64,000 bases of DNA from Saprospiraceae bacterium (GTDB lineage Bacteria; Bacteroidota; Bacteroidia; Chitinophagales; Saprospiraceae), in the NCBI GenBank assembly GCA_016714895.1, contig JADKBV010000001.1, positions 124,001 to 188,000 of the forward strand. The letters run 5' to 3'. Below are positions 7,693 through 17,172 of the stretch, one piece after another. The position numbers and the translations under genes are program-made. Position 1 is the first letter of the stretch. The number at the start of each line of letters is the position of its first letter. Below the pieces are notes generated by a model, which worked only from the letters and a program-made list of their open reading frames with translations, ran no database searches and had not been told where the DNA came from.

Positions 7693-10518
7693 TTAATTTT
7701 TTTTAAAATCATATACTAAAGAAATATAAGCCATCCTTCCTATTCGCGGTCCTCCGTACGTCTGGAATACTTTATTATTGAAAATATTACTTGCTCCCAA
7801 TTTTAAAGTTGAATCCAGCTTTTTAAAGGTATAATTGACTTGTGCATCCACAAGGCCATATGATGGAATTTCTCCCGTAAATTGCGGAGAACCCTCAAAG
7901 ATAAAGGAATCAACCCATCTGTAATTCACATTGAAGCCAAAATTTTGAATTTTTTTATTTCCAAGCTTTATTATGACATCTCTTCCGGAGATAGAAATGT
8001 TATATTTGTGCTCCGGTGTATTAAATGCCGGAATGATCGGGTCATCTACATCGAGCTTGTTAAGTTTGTTCCACGAATAGTTACCTGCAAGCATGTAATA
8101 CTTTTTGAAGTAATAATTAAGGCCTATCGAAAATCCCTGTGTAGTCACTGTATTGGTGGAATTTGCTGCATACCGGTATGCCTGAACATTCTGAGGTAAA
8201 CCGGTCAGATTGTCAAATTCACTTTCCACACCAATGACAAAACCTAAAAAGTCGTCATAGGAACTGAAATAATAACTGGCATCCACATAGGTGTTTTCAA
8301 AAAGGGTGGTTCTGTATCCAAGCTCAAAAGACTTGACTTTTTCAGGTCGCACACCTTCAATATTAAAATATTGCAGTTTGTCACGCGACAGGGTGTTGAG
8401 ATAGTCGAAAAAAGATTCGGTGGTAATCAGATTTTGTCGGCCGTCCAGATTACCTGCAAGTATAGCCGGGCCAACATTTAAAAATAAATATTGATCTGTC
8501 AATGTCGGGTTTCTGATTGCAGAAGAAAAGGATAGTCTGAAATAATGATTGACATTCGGAGCATATACCAATGATGCAGCAGGTGAAAATAACCAATCAA
8601 AATTGATGTTTTTATCAGCCCTGATGGTTCCGTTTAACTTAAATTGGTTTTTATAGAATTTTTTTTCAAATCCTGTATATATGCCAAATTCATGATTTGT
8701 AATCCTTATTCCGGCGGTATCGCTAAAAATTGTTCCTTCAGAATTAGGCGTATAAAGTCTCGCATTGGCACCTACCGTGATGGCATCTGTAAAGGAAGGT
8801 TCAAATTTATATTCTCCATGTATGTGATAAAGTGCAGACCTGTCAAAAAATTGAGTTCCGCTGTTTTGATCTCTTTTATTCGATTTTTTACTGATGATAG
8901 AGTTAAATAAGGAGTCAAATCTGGCTGTACCCGGTTCATAAAAATTGGTTGTTTTACCAATTACAACTTTATTGTCAGTGTACTGCAACGCATTTTTGTG
9001 AGCTTCAGTAAGGAAGTTCTGATTATTTGCCAACCATTGCCTGGCTGCTATGGAATCAAATGTAAAAGTGAATGTAATGGTGTCTAAGGTCAATACAGGA
9101 TAACCATTCTTGCGCATTTCAGGCGTAACATTTGATTCCCAGTAAAAAAGATAGTCGCTATACCAATTGGCATCATCTTTAGCTCTTTGCTGCATCAGAA
9201 GTGCGGTGAAGTAAGGGTCATAAGAGTCACCCGCATCTTCCTGCGTATTGTACATACGCAAAAAGTATTTATTTCTTTTTCTGATTTCCAGCTTGTTTTG
9301 GAAAAATGTGATGTTTCTGAGACTAAAACGATTGTCTCCCTGATAGACTGTAGTGCCATTTCCAATATTAAAACCATAAATAAGTTCAGGGGATTCCTCA
9401 TTCAAAGATGGTTTTAATCTGTAATGGAGACCAACGTTACCTTTAAGATTTCTGGTGTTGTAATCTACAATATCAATTTCGTCATACCCTCTTCTGTGGT
9501 AAACGCCCATACCGGCCTGCGGTCGAAACAAGGCAACTTTACTTTCATCAAATATGGGTTTAAATTCATCACCGTAGGAATTGACTTTGTCAAACCTTCC
9601 GGGATTATTAGCAGCGGATCTGCTTCCTGATACAGGATCATAATTGTCTGCCACCCAATCAAATGCTTTCATAAAAAACATATTGACTTTGTAACCGAAA
9701 ACCGCCTGATTTTTTTTATTCTTTATAACATCAGCATATCTAAGGGAGGTTTCAAACAACTCTCTTTCACCAAATTTTATACTGGCAGATAATCCTTCAG
9801 AGTAAAAAGGACTTTTTGTTTCCATACTGATGACACCATTAAAAGCGTTCGGACCATAAAACGCCGAACTGGCACCTACAACCAAGTCCACTTTTTGGAT
9901 GTCAAGTTCCGGTGAGCCTAAAAAGTTTCCTAAAGAAAAATTTAACCCCGGCGACTGATTGTCCACGCCATCAATAATCTGTAACGACCTGACCGGGCTG
10001 GTGCTGTTAAAACCTCGGGTATTAATAATGGTAAAACCAATACTCGCTGTGGTCAGATCCACACCTTTTAAAGACCCCAAACCACTGTAAAAGTCGGTTG
10101 ATGCGGTCTGCTTTATAGCTATGGCATCCAGAGATTCGACAGTAAGTGGAGATTCTTTTTTCTTTTCATCTATCCGTTGTCCTTTGATTTCTATACCCAA
10201 ATCAATGGTGACGGCATCTTCGTCCAATTTGATGACCAAACGGTCTTTTGCGTTGGTCACGTTGAACTCAATTTCTTTGTATCCGATGTAAGAAATAATG
10301 AGGTCAACCGGAATTTTATCAACTTTTAATTCAAATGTTCCATCAAAATCTGTGGTAATACCATTGGAAGGATTGTTTTTTTCCGTGATCGAAGCACCAA
10401 TCAATTCTTCACCGGTTCTTTGGTCTACAACCTTCCCTTTTAGGGTGTTTTGGGCAAAAACTGTTTGTTGTGAAATTATAAATAAAATGAAAATAATACA
10501 TTTTGTGATCTGACTCAT
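7693..10518 (-). CDS. TonB-dependent receptor (941 residues)
   Basis: This is a large outer-membrane receptor with a signal peptide (ending near VFAQ) and a carboxypeptidase-regulatory-like domain (GKVVDQRTGEELIGASI). A plug follows (SLDAIAIKQTASTDFYSGL and NTRGFNSTSPVRS), then a long barrel ending in AYISLVYDFKKN. The plug text (VDLVVGASSAFYGPNAFNGVI) is typical of the Bacteroidota receptor group outside SusC. It is the first gene of a likely two-gene transcript with the secreted hydrolase-like protein downstream. The ATG at 10516-10518 is followed directly by a convincing signal peptide. The ligand is unknown. Confidence 0.88.
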   Translation of the reverse strand: MSQITKCIIFILFIISQQTVFAQNTLKGKVVDQRTGEELIGASITEKNNPSNGITTDFDGTFELKVDKIPVDLIISYIGYKEIEFNVTNAKDRLVIKLDEDAVTIDLGIEIKGQRIDEKKKESPLTVESLDAIAIKQTASTDFYSGLGSLKGVDLTTASIGFTIINTRGFNSTSPVRSLQIIDGVDNQSPGLNFSLGNFLGSPELDIQKVDLVVGASSAFYGPNAFNGVISMETKSPFYSEGLSASIKFGERELFETSLRYADVIKNKKNQAVFGYKVNMFFMKAFDWVADNYDPVSGSRSAANNPGRFDKVNSYGDEFKPIFDESKVALFRPQAGMGVYHRRGYDEIDIVDYNTRNLKGNVGLHYRLKPSLNEESPELIYGFNIGNGTTVYQGDNRFSLRNITFFQNKLEIRKRNKYFLRMYNTQEDAGDSYDPYFTALLMQQRAKDDANWYSDYLFYWESNVTPEMRKNGYPVLTLDTITFTFTFDSIAARQWLANNQNFLTEAHKNALQYTDNKVVIGKTTNFYEPGTARFDSLFNSIISKKSNKRDQNSGTQFFDRSALYHIHGEYKFEPSFTDAITVGANARLYTPNSEGTIFSDTAGIRITNHEFGIYTGFEKKFYKNQFKLNGTIRADKNINFDWLFSPAASLVYAPNVNHYFRLSFSSAIRNPTLTDQYLFLNVGPAILAGNLDGRQNLITTESFFDYLNTLSRDKLQYFNIEGVRPEKVKSFELGYRTTLFENTYVDASYYFSSYDDFLGFVIGVESEFDNLTGLPQNVQAYRYAANSTNTVTTQGFSIGLNYYFKKYYMLAGNYSWNKLNKLDVDDPIIPAFNTPEHKYNISISGRDVIIKLGNKKIQNFGFNVNYRWVDSFIFEGSPQFTGEIPSYGLVDAQVNYTFKKLDSTLKLGASNIFNNKVFQTYGGPRIGRMAYISLVYDFKKN

Positions 10519-10864
10519 ACTGTTGTGCTATGTTTTGATTTATTTCAGATTTTATCCTAATTAACTATTAAACAATAAGTTATAGGACGCTTCTATGCGA
10601 AAACAGGTGCAAAGTAGCACTATTTTACCATTTGTACAATATTGAACACATAATTTTTAATAAAATGTAAATGAAATGACAACAGAATGATAAAATCGAG
10701 ATTGTCTCGCCAAATTTTATTTGGAATCATATTTCTAAATTGAAGTAATTTTTACTTTTATTTTGATTGCTGCTTACTTTGTGAAAATTGTGTATTGAGA
10801 TTTTTTTTAATTTTTAATGAACAATCTTTCAACTTTTTTGTCACGACATATCTAATTTTAACTC
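10519..10864. promoter_or_regulatory. Divergent promoter region between two TonB receptors
   Basis: This 346-bp AT-rich gap separates two divergently transcribed TonB receptor genes and must hold promoters for both. I do not find an exact TTTG-N19-TAnnTTTG pair. The closest -7-like match for the plus gene is TAATTTTA at 10853-10860, very near its start codon. No ORF, RNA gene or long inverted repeat is evident. Confidence 0.4.
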
Positions 10865-13273
10865 ATGAACACAATTTTAAGGATATTTTTTATTTTAATT
10901 TTTCCGTTTTTACTGAATGCACAAAACGGTGTGATCAAAGGTACTGTTTCCGACAGCAAAAATAATGAGCCTGTTATAGGTGCATTTGTGACACTTCTTA
11001 ATACGGATAAGGGTAGTGTGACAGAGATTGACGGTACCTTTATTATTGAAGGTATAAAACCTGGGGTATATGATGTGGAGGTATCTTATCTTGGATACGA
11101 AACCAAAACCCTTTTTGAAATTGAGGTTCAGGGAGCAAAACCCACCATGCTTCAGTTTTTATTGCAGGAAGCATCCACAACTCTTCAGGAAGTTACTATC
11201 AAAGCAGCAAGTTTTAAAAAATCAGCTGAAAGTCCGGTTTCGTTAAAAAATATCGGGGTTTCAGAAATTCGCAGGAATCCTGGTGGTAACAGAGATATCA
11301 GCAGGGTGATTCAGTCTCTTCCGGGTGTGACTTCTACCGCATCTTTCAGAAATGATCTTATCATTAGAGGAGGAGCTCCCAATGAGAACAGATTTTTTAT
11401 TGATGATGTCGAAATCCCAAATATCAACCACTTTGCTACCCAGGGTTCATCAGGCGGACCTGCAGGTATCCTCAACGTCGATTTTATCAGAGAAGTTGAC
11501 TTTTTCGGAAGTGCTTTCCCTGTAACGAGAGGAAATTCGCTGAGTTCTGTTTTTAACTTCAAGTTCAAAGACGGCCGGGATGACAGAATAGGTCTGACAG
11601 CCACAGCAGGGGCAACAGATCTGGGAGTTACCCTCGAAGGTCCTCTGTCAAAAAAAACAACTTTTTTAGTATCTGCAAGGAGATCCTATCTTCAATTTTT
11701 ATTTAAAGCTATTGGTCTTCCTTTTCTACCCACATACACGGATTTTAATGCCAAATTAAAGTATAAAATTGATAAAAAAAGTGAAATTTATTTTATCGGT
11801 GTAGGAGCTATCGATGATTTTTCCTTAAATCTGGAGGCAAATGATACAGAAGACAAACAGTTTATTCTCAATTTTTTGCCTATCAATACTCAATGGAATT
11901 ATTCCAACGGTGTGGTTTACAAACGATACAACGACAGAGGATTTACCTCATTTATCCTGAGCAGAAACATGTTGAACAATGAGGCAGTAAAATACCTGGG
12001 AAATGATGATTCTGATCCGGCAAACCTCATTTTGAGTTACAAATCTCAGGAAATTGAAAATAAGCTGAGAATTGAAAATACAACTTCCTTTGGTGCTTAT
12101 ACATTTACAGGCGGCGGATTGTATGAGTTTGTTAAGTTTAACGCCAATACTTTCAATAAGATTTTTTCTCAGCAAGGCCCTGAAGATATCAGTTATTTTT
12201 CTGAACTTGACTTTCATAAATTCGGACTTTTTGGAAATGTAAGCCGCAGATTTTTTAAAGAAAAGTTGAACGTGTCAGTCGGGGCCCGAATCGACGGAAA
12301 TAATCTGAACGAAAATATGAGAAACCCGCTTCAGCAGTTTTCGCCAAGGATTGCGGTCTCTTATGATTTTACAGAGAGGTTTTCCTACAATATGAGTGTG
12401 GGCAGATATTTTCAACTACCTCCTTATACCAGTCTCGGTTACAGAAATGCTGAATCACAACTTGTAAATCTGGATAACGGGATTTCTTATATTCAGGCAG
12501 ATCATTTTGTCGCAGGTCTGGAGTATAATACCAAGTCTTCCTCCCGAATTACCTTGGAGGGATACTATAAAATATATGACAACTATCCTTTTTTATTGAG
12601 AGAAGGCATTTCATTGGCTAATTTGGGAGGAGATTTTGGCATTATCGGAAATCAGGAAGTTTTGTCCATATCAGAAGGTCGCACTTATGGTTTAGAATTG
12701 ATGTTTCAACAAAGACTTTTTAAAGGATTTTATGGAATCGCAGCATATACTCTTGGTTTTTCAGAATTTAAGGATCAGAATGGTGTATATATTCCGAGCA
12801 GTTGGGATTCAAGAAATATTGTCAACCTGACCATCGGAAAACGATTTAAAAAGGATTGGGAAGTAGGGGTAAAATGGAGGTATCAAAGTGGATTGCCCTT
12901 CACGCCATTTAATGAAAATTCGTCTTTGGTCCTTAACTGGGAGAGAAACGGTCGTGGAATTCCGGACTATACAAGGTTGAATACACTCAGAACGACAGCC
13001 TCAAGCATCATAGATTTCAGAGTCGATAAAAAATGGTTTTTCAAAAGGTGGGACTTGAATCTTTATCTTGATATCCAAAACCTTACAGCTAATGCAATTG
13101 CCAGAGATGCGTTGATATTAGACAGACCCCTGGATGAAAACGGACTTCCGGTAGGAGAAGGAATTATTGAAAATCCTGATGCTCCTTTAGACCAGCAACG
13201 ATTCAAATTAAAGACTGTAGAAGACGCAGCAGGAACGCTTTTACCTACTTTGGGTATTGTGATTACGATATAA
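10865..13273 (+). CDS. TonB-dependent receptor (802 residues)
   Basis: This outer-membrane receptor has a signal peptide (ending near LLNAQ) and a carboxypeptidase-regulatory-like domain (GTVSDSKNNEPVIGAFV, residues about 24-105). A plug follows with the RGGAPNENRFFIDDVE motif, then a barrel. The plug style (SRVIQSLPGV, FRNDLIIRGG) and the FLVSARRSYLQ strand match the receptor at 1693-4050 more than the one at 7693-10518. Unlike that receptor, it has no DUF4249 partner: its stop codon is followed after two bases by the end of a convergent SDR gene. It is probably a single-gene unit. The ligand is unknown. Confidence 0.88.
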   Translation: MNTILRIFFILIFPFLLNAQNGVIKGTVSDSKNNEPVIGAFVTLLNTDKGSVTEIDGTFIIEGIKPGVYDVEVSYLGYETKTLFEIEVQGAKPTMLQFLLQEASTTLQEVTIKAASFKKSAESPVSLKNIGVSEIRRNPGGNRDISRVIQSLPGVTSTASFRNDLIIRGGAPNENRFFIDDVEIPNINHFATQGSSGGPAGILNVDFIREVDFFGSAFPVTRGNSLSSVFNFKFKDGRDDRIGLTATAGATDLGVTLEGPLSKKTTFLVSARRSYLQFLFKAIGLPFLPTYTDFNAKLKYKIDKKSEIYFIGVGAIDDFSLNLEANDTEDKQFILNFLPINTQWNYSNGVVYKRYNDRGFTSFILSRNMLNNEAVKYLGNDDSDPANLILSYKSQEIENKLRIENTTSFGAYTFTGGGLYEFVKFNANTFNKIFSQQGPEDISYFSELDFHKFGLFGNVSRRFFKEKLNVSVGARIDGNNLNENMRNPLQQFSPRIAVSYDFTERFSYNMSVGRYFQLPPYTSLGYRNAESQLVNLDNGISYIQADHFVAGLEYNTKSSSRITLEGYYKIYDNYPFLLREGISLANLGGDFGIIGNQEVLSISEGRTYGLELMFQQRLFKGFYGIAAYTLGFSEFKDQNGVYIPSSWDSRNIVNLTIGKRFKKDWEVGVKWRYQSGLPFTPFNENSSLVLNWERNGRGIPDYTRLNTLRTTASSIIDFRVDKKWFFKRWDLNLYLDIQNLTANAIARDALILDRPLDENGLPVGEGIIENPDAPLDQQRFKLKTVEDAAGTLLPTLGIVITI

Positions 13274-13275
13274 GA

Positions 13276-14073
13276 TTACAGACAGCCGGTTCTGCCTCCG
13301 TCAACGGGAATATTTATTCCGGTTATATAGGATGCATCAGGACTTGCCAAAAAACCAACGGCAGCTGCAATCTCTTCCGGTTTGGCAAAACGGCCCATAG
13401 GTATCTCTCTGACCATATCGTCTGTGACGGATGATTTGTCTTTCATGAGTTTTTTGGACTTATTGTTGATGATTTCATCCAATCTTTCGGTTGCTGTAGC
13501 CCCGGGTAAAACATTGTTGACTGTTATGCCAAAAGGAGCAAGTTCGTTAGATAAGGTTTTAGCCCAGCTTGCCATTGCTCCCCGGATAGTATTGCTGACT
13601 CCGAGTCCGGAAAGCGGGATTTTAACGGAAGTCGAAATGATGTTGATGATTCTTCCGTATTGACTTTTTTTCATTCCCGGAATCAAAGTTTGGGTCAATA
13701 AGTGACTGGCTATCAGATGCTGATGAAAAGCCTTCATAAATGATTCGGGCTCAGCCTGAGAAACGGGTCCGGCTTCCGGTCCTCCTGAGTTATTGATGAG
13801 AATGGAAAAGGTTTTGTCCCTGAAATGGTTTTTGATCTTTGACTCCAAGTGTGTCGCATCTCCCAGGTCAATCGAAACATATCCATGAGTCTGCTGATGG
13901 TGGACCACCGGCAAAATATCCAGAGCCATGGAAAGTTTTTCAATGTTGCGGGATAATATTGTGACATTTGCACCCATTTCGGCCAGTTTTATTGCACTGG
14001 CAAGTCCTATTCCTTTAGAACCACCACAAACAAGTGCATTGATGTGGGTGAGATCAGATTTTTTGTTTATCAT
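13276..14073 (-). CDS. SDR-family protein lacking the canonical catalytic tyrosine and lysine
   Basis: This 265-residue Rossmann-fold protein has the SDR cofactor-binding motif GGSKGIG near residue 17, NNSGGP near residue 95 and a C-terminal GGRTG. The active-site region reads S-T-S-V-K then S-N-T-I-R-G, so the usual YxxxK is replaced by NxxxR. That is characteristic of the BKR-like SDR subgroup that does not match the classical catalytic tetrad. It starts three bases after the stop of the upstream HTH regulator, so the two form an operon. Its position across from ridA-kynA-aldehyde dehydrogenase suggests a role in tryptophan or aromatic catabolism, which is inference. Reductase activity is uncertain. 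Confidence 0.8.
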   Translation of the reverse strand: MINKKSDLTHINALVCGGSKGIGLASAIKLAEMGANVTILSRNIEKLSMALDILPVVHHQQTHGYVSIDLGDATHLESKIKNHFRDKTFSILINNSGGPEAGPVSQAEPESFMKAFHQHLIASHLLTQTLIPGMKKSQYGRIINIISTSVKIPLSGLGVSNTIRGAMASWAKTLSNELAPFGITVNNVLPGATATERLDEIINNKSKKLMKDKSSVTDDMVREIPMGRFAKPEEIAAAVGFLASPDASYITGINIPVDGGRTGCL

Positions 14074-14076
14074 GTG

Positions 14077-15099
14077 TTAATTATATTGTTTAAAATGGTT
14101 TTCAAGGTTTGTCATGACCATGTCTATATGTTGTTTGTTACGGTCAAAAAAATCATTTCTTTCCAGACCACCGGTTTTACTTATATTCAGGGTATATTCT
14201 TTATTGCTGTCAAGCCATTGTTTAAAATGTTTTATATACCCCGAATCATAGGTTTTTAAAACATCCGGGACATCGCTTTGAATGGTGAAAAATCCTCCTT
14301 CATCGGATTCAATCAGGATAATATTACTTACATGAATAAATTTGTTAATATACATTTCTACAGGTGTTTCGTCCCCTTCGGCATTGACTCTGAAACCTCT
14401 GCTCGCTGTTTTTTCCAGATCATCCAATAAGCCATACAAGTCAAATTTAATCTGCCTTAATTGTTCTTTGTCCTTGATTATTCTCGATTTAACAAGATAG
14501 TCAAGCTGACTACATATCGGATGAACAAAATTATGACCGACCATTTCCGTTAAAGGAATACTCTGATATGCATTGTATAATTTTTTTATCAACTTTTGAG
14601 TTTTTTCATCATTCATAAAACTCAAGGGATCATACGCTGACATGGATGGCATCTTCCAATTGATAAGATTGTAAGTAAACATTTTTAAATACAATAAATA
14701 CGGATATCGCATCATATGAAAAACGTGGGGTTGCAGGCATATAAAAGTAGCTTTCGTTTTTGCTGAAAAAGGGTTGGCTTTTTCTACATTTTCAAAGACT
14801 TTTACAAAATATTCAAAAAAAGAGTCCGGGTTTTTTTCCAAACCGTCTGAAAAAAACATTAAAGGTTTTTCTTTACTCATTTTTTGATTAGCCAAAAAAG
14901 AATCAATAGAAATTCCCAATTCTTTAGAAATTTCTAAAAACTCAACTACTGAAAAATCATTCCTTCCTACCAGTTTATTGTAGACAGTAGCCTGTGAAAG
15001 ATTTAGAATTTTTGAAATAGTAAGCTGCATTTGCTTAACACTGGTGTTGCCGAATTGATTTTTGATTAAATCCAGAATGGTTTCCTTTTGAAGACTCAT
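14077..15099 (-). CDS. HTH-type transcriptional regulator (XRE-like N-terminus)
   Basis: This 340-residue protein has an N-terminal helix-turn-helix at about residues 15-65 (SVKQMQLTISKILNLSQ, then TVYNKLVGRNDFS), followed by a mostly helical region of about 270 residues that I do not recognise. There is no receiver or known ligand-binding domain. It is the first gene of a two-gene operon with the SDR. A 503-bp gap separates it from the divergent ridA-kynA-ALDH operon, the usual arrangement for a local regulator of catabolic genes. A tryptophan- or kynurenine-responsive role is an inference from position only. Confidence 0.75.
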   Translation of the reverse strand: MSLQKETILDLIKNQFGNTSVKQMQLTISKILNLSQATVYNKLVGRNDFSVVEFLEISKELGISIDSFLANQKMSKEKPLMFFSDGLEKNPDSFFEYFVKVFENVEKANPFSAKTKATFICLQPHVFHMMRYPYLLYLKMFTYNLINWKMPSMSAYDPLSFMNDEKTQKLIKKLYNAYQSIPLTEMVGHNFVHPICSQLDYLVKSRIIKDKEQLRQIKFDLYGLLDDLEKTASRGFRVNAEGDETPVEMYINKFIHVSNIILIESDEGGFFTIQSDVPDVLKTYDSGYIKHFKQWLDSNKEYTLNISKTGGLERNDFFDRNKQHIDMVMTNLENHFKQYN

Positions 15100-15602
15100 A
15101 AACTTGATTGTTGCATAGGTTTATTTAATTAGAATAATAATGTAATCATATATTATAATTCCATATTCAAAATGGTTTGGAGGGGGTGGGCAGATTTTTG
15201 CTGATCAATTATATCATAATAGTACGTATATCTTTTGATAAAAAGTATTCTGGGTAAAATAAATTCTTTCAGAAAAGTTACAGACCCTTAATACTCAATT
15301 TAAAAATGGCGAAATTCGTGATTATTTTGTATTTTATGTCCTTTTTATAAAAAAAAGTACTTTTCAGGTCATTTTATTTTTTAGGATACCTGATTATTAG
15401 GTTCCCTTAATGACTCTTTAATTGCAATATGAAGCTTTAATATATATGATACAGATGGTCATTTTTGCCGGAAAACCGAGACGAAGTTTCTGAAAAGGGA
15501 AAAAATATTGAGGTAATATTTCGTTTTTAAAATTAAACATGACATTCCAAAGTTATCTTCAGGGTATTTTATTAATTTTATGCCCAATTTAAAAATCTTC
15601 GT
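15100..15602. promoter_or_regulatory. Divergent control region of the tryptophan catabolic locus
   Basis: This 503-bp AT-rich gap lies between the HTH regulator gene and the ridA-kynA-ALDH operon. It is long for this genome. It contains a conspicuous G-rich run (ggagggggtgggcag near 15179) and several A/T runs, but no ORF and no exact TAnnTTTG promoter that I can defend. No long inverted repeat suitable as an operator was found by eye. Confidence 0.4.
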
Positions 15603-16010
15603 ATGGAATCCAGAGTTCTAAGGGATAAAGCTTTACCTCGGGGTAAGTTTCCCCATGTGAAAAAGGTGGGCGATTGGATATTTGTGTCAGGAACAAGTTC
15701 AAGAAAAAAAGATAATTCTTTTGCCGGTGTGGAAGTGGATGAATTTGGTACCACAAATCTGGATATCAAAGAACAAACAAAAGCCGTTATCGAAAATATC
15801 AGGGATATTTTGGTAAGCGTAGGAGCTGACCTGCAACATGTGGTGGACGTAACCACATTTTTGGTCAATATGAATGACTTCGGAGGATATAATGAAGTTT
15901 ACGGACAATATTTTGATTATACAGGTCCTACGAGGACAACCGTCGCTGTACACCAACTACCTCATCCTCACCTTCTTATAGAAATTAAAGTAACCGCATT
16001 TGTAGGTTAA
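15603..16010 (+). CDS. RidA-family protein, probable 2-aminomuconate deaminase
   Basis: This 135-residue YjgF/YER057c/UK114 trimer-forming protein shows the family fold (GDWIFVSGTSS, DIKEQTKAVIENIRDIL) and ends with a conserved EIKVTAFVG strand. RidA relatives hydrolyse enamine/imine intermediates. The subgroup encoded with kynurenine-pathway genes acts as 2-aminomuconate deaminase. Here it is the first gene of an operon with tryptophan 2,3-dioxygenase (30 bp downstream) and a semialdehyde dehydrogenase whose product would be its substrate. That context, plus similarity to the aminomuconate deaminase style (RGKFPHVKKVGDW), supports the specific call over generic RidA. Confidence 0.82.
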   Translation: MESRVLRDKALPRGKFPHVKKVGDWIFVSGTSSRKKDNSFAGVEVDEFGTTNLDIKEQTKAVIENIRDILVSVGADLQHVVDVTTFLVNMNDFGGYNEVYGQYFDYTGPTRTTVAVHQLPHPHLLIEIKVTAFVG

Positions 16011-16040
16011 ATCCGAAATACATCTTTTAAAATTTTTATT

Positions 16041-17153
16041 ATGGCAACATCTTCAGATGATAAAAAATACTCTTCCATTCATTATAATTCTTATCTTCAG
16101 CTCGATAAATTATTAGATGCACAATCCTTAAGGAGTGTGGAAGTAGGAGACAAACCTGCTCATGATGAAATGTTGTTTATCATTACACATCAGGTCTACG
16201 AACTATGGTTTAAACAGATTAATTATGAACTAAAAGCTATTTTAAAAGATTTTAATGCGGATAAAGTAAATGAAAAAAATATTGGTATTGCTGTTTCAGG
16301 AATACACAGAATTGTTGAAATTTTAAAAGTATTGATTCAGCAAATCGGTGTCTTGGAAACCATGACCCCTTTGGATTTTCTTGATTTCAGAAATTATTTG
16401 TTTCCTGCTTCGGGTTTTCAGAGTTTTCAATTCAGAGAATTTGAAGTTTTGTTAGGTCTAAAAGAAGATAAAAGGCATACCTACAATAATAAACCATATC
16501 ACGTAGTATTTGATGACCAAAAAAAACAAATTCTGGAGAACCTGGAACATAACGTTTCTCTTTTTGATGCGGTAGAAGCCTGGCTGGAGCGCACGCCATT
16601 TCTGAATTTTTCGGATTTTGACTTTTTGGTTTATTACAAAAAAGCTTTAGACAGTATGCTGTTGAGAGAAAAACAGGCCATTGAACAGACAGATGTGCTT
16701 TCTCAGGAGTTTAAAGATATGAGACTCAGAATGCTCGGTGATACCAAAACTTATTTTGCCACAATACTTGATGAAAATCACCATAATAATCTCATCAAAG
16801 AAGGAAAAATCCATTTAAGTTACAAAGCTACCTTGGCTGCTTTATTTATAAGTTTGTACAGAGATGAGCCCATTTTACACCTTCCGTTCAAATTGCTTTC
16901 ATCTTTGGTTGAAATGGACGACCATATCACCACATGGAGATACCGACATGCACAAATGGTCATGAGAATGTTGGGTAAAAAGGTCGGAACGGGTGGTTCT
17001 TCAGGGCATGAATATTTATCTGAGACAGCATCAAGGCATCATATTTACCGGGATTTGCACAATGTGAGTACTTTGTTGATACCCCGGTCAGATTTACCTG
17101 AATTGCCGGCAGAACTCAGGACAAGACTTGGGTTTGTATATTCAATGAGTTAA
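16041..17153 (+). CDS. kynA: Tryptophan 2,3-dioxygenase
   Basis: This heme enzyme opens the indole ring of L-tryptophan to give N-formylkynurenine, the first step of the kynurenine pathway. Family signatures are plain: FIITHQVYELWFKQ (residues 46-59, with a distal-side histidine at 50), the substrate-binding FRNYLFPASGFQS region (116-128), the proximal heme-ligand histidine in WRYRHAQMV (His303) and the GTGGSSG loop (316-322). At 370 residues it is longer than proteobacterial enzymes (about 280-300) and closer to the animal type. It sits between ridA and the aldehyde dehydrogenase with short gaps, so the three are one operon. Confidence 0.95.
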   Translation: MATSSDDKKYSSIHYNSYLQLDKLLDAQSLRSVEVGDKPAHDEMLFIITHQVYELWFKQINYELKAILKDFNADKVNEKNIGIAVSGIHRIVEILKVLIQQIGVLETMTPLDFLDFRNYLFPASGFQSFQFREFEVLLGLKEDKRHTYNNKPYHVVFDDQKKQILENLEHNVSLFDAVEAWLERTPFLNFSDFDFLVYYKKALDSMLLREKQAIEQTDVLSQEFKDMRLRMLGDTKTYFATILDENHHNNLIKEGKIHLSYKATLAALFISLYRDEPILHLPFKLLSSLVEMDDHITTWRYRHAQMVMRMLGKKVGTGGSSGHEYLSETASRHHIYRDLHNVSTLLIPRSDLPELPAELRTRLGFVYSMS

Positions 17154-17172
17154 TACATAATTATATCGGAAT

